Shown: positions 54,226 to 64,000 of the stretch, one piece after another
Layout: every line of letters begins with the position of its first letter
Numbering within the stretch: position 1 is the stretch's first letter
Source of the DNA: Verrucomicrobiota bacterium
GTDB taxonomy: Bacteria; Verrucomicrobiota; Verrucomicrobiia; Chthoniobacterales; UBA10450
Length of the DNA: 64,000 nucleotides
Assembly (NCBI GenBank): GCA_003219695.1
Contig: QHQA01000154.1
Coordinates: forward strand, 463-64,462
Reading direction: 5' to 3'
Position numbers and translations under genes: made by a program
Notes under the pieces: model-generated
Database searches by the model: none
What the model saw: the letters and a program-made list of their open reading frames with translations, nothing else
What the model was told of the DNA's origin: nothing

Positions 54226-55626
54226 ATGATTCAGCTTAATAAAAATTACACTCTCCCTGATCGTTTGGCAGACTTTATTCCGATAAAAATTGTAAGCGTC
54301 GGCGGCGCCGGGTTGAATGCGCTCGACCGCATCGTGCTCGATGGCCTCGAGAGAGCGGACGTGGTTGCAATCAATACTGACGTGCAATCCCTCACCAGTG
54401 CCGTAGCACCCCATAAAGTACAGCTCGGGCGAAGTGTCACCCGCGGTTTGGGCGCAGGAGGCGATCCGGAACTTGGTTATGAGGCAGCCGTGGAATCGGC
54501 TGAAGAAATTCGCCAGGCGCTCGCCGATGCGCGGGCGATTTTCGTTTGTGCCGGACTCGGTGGCGGCACCGGCTCGGGTGCGACGCCCTACGTAGCGCAA
54601 CTGGCCCGCGAAGCCGGCGCGCTGGTGATTGCTTTTGTCACTCTTCCATTCGCATTTGAGGGAAGACGCCGCAACGCGCAGGCGCGAGAGGCGCTGGCAC
54701 GGCTCAACGAAGTTGTCCACGCGGTGATCTGTTTCGAGAACGATCGAATGGGCGAACTGACCCCGCCACACGCCGGAATTCATCAAGCCTTTGCCATGGC
54801 CGATATCACGATCAGCCAGAGCGTCCGCTCGATCGTGAGCCTGATTCAGCGGCCGGGATTCATTCGCATCGGTTTCGACGATTTACTTTCGGCGCTGCGC
54901 TCCCGCAACGGCCGCTGCTTGTTTGGCTATGGCGAATCCGATTCGGACAATCGCGCGCATGAGGCTCTGACGCAGGCGCTCAAAAATCCCCTAATGGATC
55001 GCGGCCGGATACTCTCGGATGCGACAAACGTGCTGGTGCAGGTGGCAGGCGGGCCTGGCATGACGCTCTCTGAGGTCGAAATCCTCATGCGGGAACTGTG
55101 CCGTCACGTGAGCGATCAAACGCAGATTCTCTTCGGCGCCGCCGTGGACGGACGACTGGGAGACCGATTGAGCGTGACCATCATCAGTTCGCTCGCCGCG
55201 GAAGAGGAGTCAGTTTCAAGGCCTCGGGAGCCTGGCATATCAAGCAGCGCGTCAGCAGCACCGGCAGTTATGGAGCAGCACGAGCCTATTCAAGCAAAGA
55301 TTGAGATCCAACCCGAAGAGATTGTCATCGAACCCGCGCCGCCCGAGGAAGACACTCCATTTGAAGAGCCGGCTATGGCCGAAGCGCCACCGGCCGCAAT
55401 ACCCCCGCAGGGCATACCGAAGCACGTCATGAGCAGGGCACCGGAGAAATCGTTTGCGGGAAACGAGGAAAAAGCACCGGCTGAGAAATCTGTTCAGGCG
55501 AAACAGGAAATCTTGCAGTTCGAACCGGTGACGCGCGGCCGCTTTGAAAAAAGCGAGCCGACCATCGTCGAAGGTGAAGACCTCGATGTGCCGACGTTTC
55601 TGCGAAAAAACATCAAGGTGAAGTAA
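54226..55626 (+). CDS. ftsZ: Cell division protein FtsZ
   Basis: A 466-residue tubulin-like GTPase forming the Z ring. The GTP-binding motif is GGGTGSG at residues 112-118, with KIVSVGGAGLNALDRIV at the N terminus and FAMADITISQSVRSIVSL in the core. The T7-loop region is divergent. A long, acidic, proline-rich linker (about 325-440) leads to the conserved C-terminal peptide LDVPTFLRKNIKVK, which binds FtsA. The core differs from typical FtsZ in several motifs (NALDRIV for NAVNRM), in line with the known divergence of verrucomicrobial FtsZ. It ends the dcw cluster. Confidence 0.96.
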   Translation: MIQLNKNYTLPDRLADFIPIKIVSVGGAGLNALDRIVLDGLERADVVAINTDVQSLTSAVAPHKVQLGRSVTRGLGAGGDPELGYEAAVESAEEIRQALADARAIFVCAGLGGGTGSGATPYVAQLAREAGALVIAFVTLPFAFEGRRRNAQAREALARLNEVVHAVICFENDRMGELTPPHAGIHQAFAMADITISQSVRSIVSLIQRPGFIRIGFDDLLSALRSRNGRCLFGYGESDSDNRAHEALTQALKNPLMDRGRILSDATNVLVQVAGGPGMTLSEVEILMRELCRHVSDQTQILFGAAVDGRLGDRLSVTIISSLAAEEESVSRPREPGISSSASAAPAVMEQHEPIQAKIEIQPEEIVIEPAPPEEDTPFEEPAMAEAPPAAIPPQGIPKHVMSRAPEKSFAGNEEKAPAEKSVQAKQEILQFEPVTRGRFEKSEPTIVEGEDLDVPTFLRKNIKVK

Positions 55627-55639
55627 CTCAGGCATCTTG

Positions 55640-55752
55640 TCCGCCAGTCGGACGGACTCGTCCGTAGGCGAGCCTGACACGTCGAGCAGGCTTCCAGCCT
55701 GCGTCTCCTGCGGGCAGGATGCCCGCTTGACAGGACAGGCTGGAAGCCTGTG
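55640..55752. repeat. Composite palindromic repeats after ftsZ
   Basis: Three nested hairpins: GTCCGCCAGTCGGACGGACT near 55641, then GCAGGCTTCCAGCCTGCG, GCGGGCAGGATGCCCGC, and ACAGGCTGGAAGCCTGTG at the right. The outer pair is a family A variant (CTTCCAGCCTG/CAGGCTGGAAG). It separates the convergent ftsZ and M20 relic and may terminate both. Confidence 0.7.
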
Positions 55753-56532
55753 TTACTTCATCAACACGAGCACCGCGCTGGTCATGCCGATCATGCCGAC
55801 GCGAATAGTCGGCTCTAGAACGGTCGCGAACTTGCTCGAGTGCAGGCTGGGCAATTGTTTGCCTTCTTTTTTGTATTCGGCGATTTTTGCCGGGTCCACT
55901 GCGCCAATCCAGAAATCAACCGCTGGAATGGAGTGATCCGGCAGGCTATATTCGGAAAAATCCTCACCACCCATCGTGGGATCGACCATCTCGACGTTCT
56001 CGTTGCCTAACGACTTTTTCCAAACAGCGACAAGCCGCTTCGTGAGTTCGGGATTGTTGTAAGTCGCAGGCGCAACTAGATCTTTGGACACGCTTACAAT
56101 CGGAGCCAGGTCGGGCGGTATTCCAGCGGCTGCCGCGCAGCCTTTTGCAATCTGATCGATGTCTGCCAGCACGCGCTCGCGGACGTTAGGCTTGTACGTG
56201 CGCACCGTAACCTGCATCTTCACTTCATCGGGAAATAATGTTGTGTTTGGTTCCTCCGTGGATTGATCCCAGTGTAATAACAATCGGATCGAGCGGATTA
56301 TTTTCCCGGCTTACAATGGTCTGCCACGCGTTGATGATTTCCGCTGCGAGGACGATCGGGTCCTGCGGTTCGCTCTTCATATCCGGATAATTCCGGATGA
56401 CTGTGAATGTCCTTTGTAAATCGTGAGCAAAGACGGCAGCTCCGTGTCAGCCAGCGATTGTGGCGTTTGCTGCGCCGCAAGTTTCGATGTCGCGCCGATG
56501 AGTAGCAACGAGATTAGAAGGCGCGTGTGCAT
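55753..56532 (-). pseudogene. Relic of an M20-family amidohydrolase/peptidase
   Basis: ATG 56532 starts a signal peptide (MHTRLLISLLLIGATSKLAA). An extra G near 56410 breaks the frame, since the next frame continues KDIHSHPELSGYEERTA, the family's N-terminal metal-site block. Homology then jumps directly to the late part of the family (DPIVLAAEIINAWQTIVS, then ITLGSIHGGTKHN), implying an internal deletion of very roughly 200 codons. A second single-base insertion near 56238 precedes the last open segment (PDEVKMQVTVRTYKPNVRER ... GGEDFSEYSL). Two frameshifts plus a deletion remove the active site, so this is a true pseudogene. Confidence 0.85.
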
Positions 56533-56610
56533 GCACGCTTATAGCGGATGGCGCCACTGAGTGCACGAGACGCTTGATTGTGCGCCGATTTACGTCTAAC
56601 AACAGCAACC

Positions 56611-59493
<2,883 letters not shown>

Positions 59494-59497
<4 letters not shown>

Positions 59498-61242
59498 ATC
59501 CCCTGCTTTTGCCGGTCTCCCCTCCATTAACGGATAGTCGGCTGGCCGCGCTTTGCGCCGAGGAAATTTGCACTGCGTTTCGCCGATACGAGCACGGTTT
59601 CGACGCGATCACGCGACGCGCGCGCGAGCGCTTTTTAGCACGCGATTGGCGCGGCAGTTTCGATGACGCCGCGGAGCGGCTGCGTGTTTACTCGCAGACG
59701 CTCGACGAAATCGTCCCCCGCATTGTCGATCTTATGCAAGATCGATTGTATGAGCGGCAAATCTGGAGCGCCATCAAAGCGGTGTATTCATCGCTCGTCT
59801 GCCGGCTTGTGCGATGGGAAATCGCGGAGAGTTTTTTTAATTCATTAACGCGCCGGGTGTTTGCGACCGAAGGTATCGATCAGGCGATCGAATTTGTGGA
59901 CAGCGATTTCGATACTCCGCCGCAAAACGGGATCCAAGATATTCGTCGCAGTTATTCCGGCCGCGATTTGCGCGAGTTGATCTGCCAACTGCTCACCAAC
60001 GACGACGCTGGATTTGCGCGTTGGCGCTGGAATGACTTGGAACGCGCCGCCGGAATCGCTGCCGAACGGATCCAAAAGATGTTGCCTCCATCAGAGGAAT
60101 ACAGGATCGAGACTGTTGCCACCGTTTTCTATCGCGCACGCGGCGCGTACATCGTCGGCGCCGTGCAATCGAATAAGTCAACAATTTCAATCGCATTTTG
60201 TCTACGGCATCCGGACGAGCGCGGAATCATGCTCGATGCGCTCCTGCACGGCGAAGCCGATCTGGCAATTCTGTTTTCCTATACGCGCGCATATTTTCGC
60301 GTGGAAGCGCCGTCGTCATTCGAGCTAGTTCGGCGTTTGCGCGACTTGATGCCGAATAAACGGCTGGCGGATCTTTACAACGCGACCGGATTCAATCGAC
60401 ATGCCAAGACTGAATTCTACCGCGATTTTGTTCGGCATCTTCAGAATTCGACTGATCAGTTCGTTCCGACCGAAGGCGCACGCGGCATGGTGATGCTCGT
60501 CTTCACGCTGCCGAGCTACGATGCGGTTTTCAAAGTGATCCGCGACCATTCCGAGCCGCCGAAGGAGAACGATCGCGCCGATGTGATGCGGCGTTACCGG
60601 ATCGTTTTCGAGCACGATCGCGCCGGACGGCTGGTGGAAGCACACGAATTCGAGCATCTGCGAATCAGACGCGAGCGATTCGATCCGACGCTGCTGAGAC
60701 AACTGCTCAGCGAAGCGCGCGAGACTGTCAGGGTCGACAATCAGGGTGTGATCATCAACCACGCATACGTTGAACGACGCGTCCGGCCATTGAATATTTT
60801 TCTGGCCGAGGCGCAGGATGATTCCGCGATCTCGGCGACATGCGACTACGCGCAAGCCATCAAGGATCTTGCCGCTTCGAACATTTTCCCCGGCGATCTG
60901 CTCACCAAAAATTTCGGGCTCACGCGCCGCCGTCGCGTGGTGTTCTATGATTACGATGAACTCTGTTTTTTGACGGAGTGCAATTTTCGCGATCTGCCGC
61001 AGCCGAAAACCTACGACGAAGAACTCGCCGCTGAGCCATGGTTTACTGTGCATGACAACGACATTTTCCCCGAGGAATTCCTGAACTTTCTCGCCTTCCC
61101 GCAAGCTGCTCGCAAAGTCTTGCTGGATCAACATGGCGAACTGTTTCGTCCTGATTTTTGGCGCGCAATCCAACAGAAGCTGCGCGCGGGCGAGCTGCCG
61201 GAGATTTTTCCTTACACGCAGGAACGCCGGCTGGCGGTTTGA
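59494..61242 (+). CDS. aceK: Isocitrate dehydrogenase kinase/phosphatase
   Basis: A 582-residue protein kinase-like enzyme that phosphorylates and dephosphorylates isocitrate dehydrogenase, diverting isocitrate into the glyoxylate bypass. GTG 59494 overlaps the aceA stop; a much longer open frame upstream is antisense-free shadow of aceA and is not used. The N-terminal regulatory half is helical. AceK-specific blocks are [34 protein letters not shown] and [17 protein letters not shown], the DYDE being the metal-binding motif of the kinase site. The length matches the family. The presence of all three genes in this order is the classic aceBAK operon. Confidence 0.95.
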
Positions 61243-61248
61243 AAATTT

Positions 61249-61320
61249 GTCATTCTGATCTGAGTTGAGGAATCTCGATTTTGGTTCAGTAGGAGATGTC
61301 TCAACTTCGCTCGATGCGAC
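61249..61320. repeat. Family E hairpin element between aceK and polB
   Basis: GTCATTCTGATCTGAGTTGA at the left faces TCAACTTCGCTCGATGCGAC at the right. An ATG inside it (61296) would extend polB upstream by 13 codons of repeat sequence. Confidence 0.7.
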
Positions 61321-61334
61321 GGAATGTTGTAACC

Positions 61335-63602
61335 ATGGAATTTGAAAAGAACACGATGCTCTTTGGCGTTGATCCCACGCCGAGGATCGTCGCGATCGAG
61401 CTGGGCGAAACGGGCACCGTGCGCGTGCATCGCCGGGAAACAGACGGATCCACGATGACCGATGTTGAACTCTTCCATCCATTTGTTTGGTGCGACGCGG
61501 ACGTTGTCGATCTCGGCATTGACGCAGAAAAGCTGGCGGGTGATCTCAAATACGGCTGGCTAGTGACGGTCGATAGCTGGAAAGAACTGATCGCGCTGCG
61601 CAACGGATTGAAAAATGCCGGGCGCGATTTCTTCGCGTTTACCGATCCGGTGCAGCATTATCTAACCGCCACGGGTCGCACATTGTTCAAAGATCTGGCG
61701 TTCGAGGAATTAAAGCGAATGCAAGTCGAGGCCCTTGTAGTCGCGACAAGTCGGGATGACCCCGGCCGGGACGATCACATCATGAGCATCGCGCTCTCGG
61801 ATAACACCGGGTGGGAAGAGCTGCTTGTCGTCGATCCAGACAATATCGAGGAATCCGAGCGCGCCTCGCTCAAGCGCCTGACGAGCTTGATCAGCGAGCG
61901 CGATCCGGACGTCATCGAAGGCCACAATTTATTTCGTGTGCACCTGCCGCTGATCGTTGCACGCGCGAAGAAACTGAAGACCAAACTCGATTGGGGACGC
62001 AGCGGGGGTTTTCTTCGCTCCCGTCCTTCGCGGCTCCAGATCGCTGAGAAGACTATCGATTACCCTAAGTTCTCCATCGATGGCCGGCACTTTGTCGATA
62101 CGTTCTTGCTCGCGCAATTCTATGATGTCGGGATGCGTTCCCTGGCGGGATTCGAACGGATCGATGTCGCCCGGCATTTCGATCTGTGCGAGGACGAAGA
62201 AATCTCCATGCTCAGTGGCAAAGAACTGCAGCGGGCGTATCTGGAAAATTCGCAAACATTCCGCCGCCGCGCTCTATGCGGTGTGCGGGAGACACGAGCG
62301 CTATCGGATCTGCTCAGTCCGAGTTACTTCATTCAGGCGCAAATTTTTCCTTACAATTATCAGGACGTGATCGTCCGCGGGAACGCCACGCGCATCAATG
62401 CGGTGTTCCTGCGCGAATATTTCCGGCAACGCCATTCCATTACCGAAGTGCCGATGCCACAGGCGTTCGAAGGCGGTTACACCGACATCTTTTTCACGGG
62501 CGTGGCGCGCAACGTGTGGCATTGCGACATCGCCTCGCTTTATCCGTCCATCATGCTGCAGTTCGAATGCTTTCCCGCGACCGATCAATTGCAAATCTTT
62601 CGGCATTTGCTCACTGATCTGCGCGCATTTCGATTAGAAGCGAAGGCAAAAATGCGGGCCGAACAGGATCCGGCCAGGCAACATCATCTCCAGGCACTGC
62701 AAAACACGTTTAAAATTCTGCTCAACAGTTTCTACGGATATCTTGGCTTCGCGCAGGGACATTTCGCCGATTTCGATGCTGCCGCGCGCGTGACGCAAAT
62801 CGGGCGCGATTTGCTCAAAAAGATGATCGACTGGCTCAACGCGCAGGGCGCGCAGGTCATCGAGGTCGATACCGACGGGATTTATTTCGTGCCGCCAGCT
62901 GTAGCCGGCGGCGGTGACGCCGGCAACCGAGGAGGACGTGGCCGCGCAAAAGACCAGCCGGGGTCAACGCCCCCGGCTACAACGATCGAGCGTTTGCAGC
63001 AAGGGCTCGCCGAAGAACTGCCAGCGGGCATCGATGTCGAAATCGACGAGCAATTCGATGCTATGTTCAGTTACAAAGCTAAGAACTACGCGTTGCTCAC
63101 CAAAGATGGCGAGGTCGTCATCAAGGGTGGGGCGCTTAAGTCGCGGGGGTTGGAAAAATTCCAGCGCGTTTTCCTCGAGGAAATGATCAAGCTCATTATG
63201 GAAGCAAGACCGGAGGCGATTGCTGATCTTCGGAACGAGTTCGAACGAAAGATCCGGAACCGCGAGTGGAAGATCGACATGCTAATGAAAACCGACACGC
63301 TCCAAGATTCGCTCGACAAATATCGGGCGAAGATCGCTGGCTCCGCGCGCAACCGCGCCGCCGCATACGAGCTTGCCTTGGCGAGCGGCCGCAATTACAA
63401 ACCCGGCGATCAGATCAGTTACTACATCAAAGCTACGCCAAAAAAAGTTCCCGCCTACGAAGCCGCCAAACCCGCCAACGAATTCGACCCCGAGAACCGC
63501 GACGAAAACGTCGATTATTACGTTGCTAAGCTTGATGAATTGGTAAAGAAGTTCGGGAACATGAAGCAATCTGCTGCGAAACAGGAAACCCTCGCCTTGT
63601 AA
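61335..63602 (+). CDS. Family B DNA polymerase (PolB/Pol II-like), proofreading motifs apparently lost
   Basis: A 755-residue family B polymerase. Motif A is DIASLYPSIM (D398), motif B is KILLNSFYGYLGF and motif C is D512-T-D514-G; all are intact. In the exonuclease domain the places where relatives carry the metal-binding acids read differently. Exo I is QVEALVVATSR where LDIET is usual, Exo II is GHNLFRVHLP where NFDLP is usual, and Exo III is RALCGVRETR where YALDDVRETR is usual. The polymerase probably cannot proofread. A family B repeat (62900-62981) is inserted in frame straight after motif C. I chose ATG 61335; the ATG at 61296 lies in a repeat. Confidence 0.9.
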   Translation: MEFEKNTMLFGVDPTPRIVAIELGETGTVRVHRRETDGSTMTDVELFHPFVWCDADVVDLGIDAEKLAGDLKYGWLVTVDSWKELIALRNGLKNAGRDFFAFTDPVQHYLTATGRTLFKDLAFEELKRMQVEALVVATSRDDPGRDDHIMSIALSDNTGWEELLVVDPDNIEESERASLKRLTSLISERDPDVIEGHNLFRVHLPLIVARAKKLKTKLDWGRSGGFLRSRPSRLQIAEKTIDYPKFSIDGRHFVDTFLLAQFYDVGMRSLAGFERIDVARHFDLCEDEEISMLSGKELQRAYLENSQTFRRRALCGVRETRALSDLLSPSYFIQAQIFPYNYQDVIVRGNATRINAVFLREYFRQRHSITEVPMPQAFEGGYTDIFFTGVARNVWHCDIASLYPSIMLQFECFPATDQLQIFRHLLTDLRAFRLEAKAKMRAEQDPARQHHLQALQNTFKILLNSFYGYLGFAQGHFADFDAAARVTQIGRDLLKKMIDWLNAQGAQVIEVDTDGIYFVPPAVAGGGDAGNRGGRGRAKDQPGSTPPATTIERLQQGLAEELPAGIDVEIDEQFDAMFSYKAKNYALLTKDGEVVIKGGALKSRGLEKFQRVFLEEMIKLIMEARPEAIADLRNEFERKIRNREWKIDMLMKTDTLQDSLDKYRAKIAGSARNRAAAYELALASGRNYKPGDQISYYIKATPKKVPAYEAAKPANEFDPENRDENVDYYVAKLDELVKKFGNMKQSAAKQETLAL
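62900..62981 (+). repeat. Family B palindrome in frame in polB, next to motif C
   Basis: TGTAGCCGG and CCGGCTACA are the exact inverted ends, as in moaE. The insert reads AVAGGGDAGNRGG at the left and QPGSTPPATT at the right, adding about 27 residues to the palm domain between DTDGIYFVPP and the IERLQQGL helix. Confidence 0.88.
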
Positions 63603-64000
63603 TGACCGCGGATAAAAAATCAGCAGCCGTCGTCCGGCAGGATGAAGGCCGCGTGCTACGCGCGTTCAGCGACGAAATTGTGATTCATCTCGATGGCGAA
63701 CGCACCGCACCGCCGGAACGCTCACAATGTGGACAGGAACGATGCCGCCGGGCGGCGGACCGCCGCTGCATTATCACTTGAACGAAGATGAAATATTTCA
63801 TGTGCTCGAAGGCCGGGTTGCTTTCTTTCTGGACGGTGAATGGCGTGAGGTCGGTCCCGGCGGTTCTGCGTTCATGCCGCGTGGAGTTGCGCACACATTT
63901 AAAAATGTTGGAGATGCACCCTCGCGTGTGTTGATCATGACCATCCCGTCTGGTTTCGAAAAGTTTTTCGCGCGCTGCGCTGAGGAATTTGCCAGGCCCG
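63602..64000 (+). pseudogene. Cupin-domain protein, frameshifted and cut by the window edge
   Basis: ATG 63602 overlaps the polB stop (TAATG) and opens MTADKKSAAVVRQDEGRVLR, but the frame ends at 63780. From about 63715 the homology passes to another frame: LTMWTGTMPPGGGPPLHYHL, then DEIFHVLEGRVAFFLDGEWR and GSAFMPRGVAHTFKNVG. HYH and the later VAHTF histidine fit the metal-binding site of a cupin. The break coincides with a tandem ACCGC-ACCGC; removing one five-base unit restores a continuous frame (GERTAGTLTM). It may be a small-molecule-binding or dioxygenase-like cupin; the role is unknown. ATG 63727 could start a shorter intact cupin. Confidence 0.7.

Overview
The window reads as a chromosomal segment of a Gram-negative bacterium of the Verrucomicrobiota, most likely near the Chthoniobacterales/'Udaeobacter' soil lineage. 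That placement is an inference from protein style, a complete but unusual dcw cluster with a divergent FtsZ, an ECF sigma factor of the Verrucomicrobia/Planctomycetes type, and very dense short palindromic repeats. An outer membrane is indicated by an LptF/LptG permease and an ExbB-ExbD-TonB set. Peptidoglycan with meso-diaminopimelate is indicated by the DNPR motif of MurE. The base composition is moderately GC-rich throughout, with no obvious foreign island.

Layout. 1-4.3 kb: a partial sigma factor, a large secreted sialidase-fold protein and a lipoprotein, all on the minus strand. 4.5-15.1 kb: plus-strand housekeeping genes (ileS, lspA, CCA-adding enzyme, glycogen synthase, L21, L27, adenylate kinase, fmt, pyrH, frr). 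15.2-18.9 kb, minus strand: a Kelch-like relic, a frameshifted beta-strand-repeat protein, an A-type Fe-S carrier, an unknown gene and an LPS permease. 19-25.7 kb: a DinG-like helicase, then a decayed mutasome (imuB lacking its catalytic half and dnaE2 with a nonsense codon). 25.8-36 kb: gnd, moaE, pgsA, a TMTC-like membrane/TPR protein, tRNA-Gly, fabF, a GuaB3-type gene, tonB-exbD-exbB and a YD-repeat protein. 36.1-55.6 kb: a continuous division and cell-wall (dcw) cluster running mraZ-rsmH-ftsL-ftsI-murE-murF-mraY-murD-LysM gene-ftsW-murG-murC/murB fusion-ddl-ftsQ-ftsA-ftsZ, headed by a MraZ-type operator of four TGG motifs spaced exactly 10 bp. 55.7-64 kb: a ruined M20 peptidase, the glyoxylate-bypass operon aceB-aceA-aceK, a family B DNA polymerase whose proofreading motifs look lost, and a frameshifted cupin gene cut by the window edge.

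The most striking feature is not one gene. At least seven families of short palindromic repeats (called A to G here) lie between genes and also inside genes, always in frame. They occur in ileS (three times), fmt, dnaE2 (twice), imuB, moaE and polB, and they supply the 3' ends of ileS, rpmA and murF. For families A, B and C every copy inside a gene is read in the same frame and gives a recognisable peptide. For family B it is the only open frame in that orientation. This resembles in behaviour, not in sequence, the Rickettsia palindromic elements, and is the best candidate for a little-described system here.
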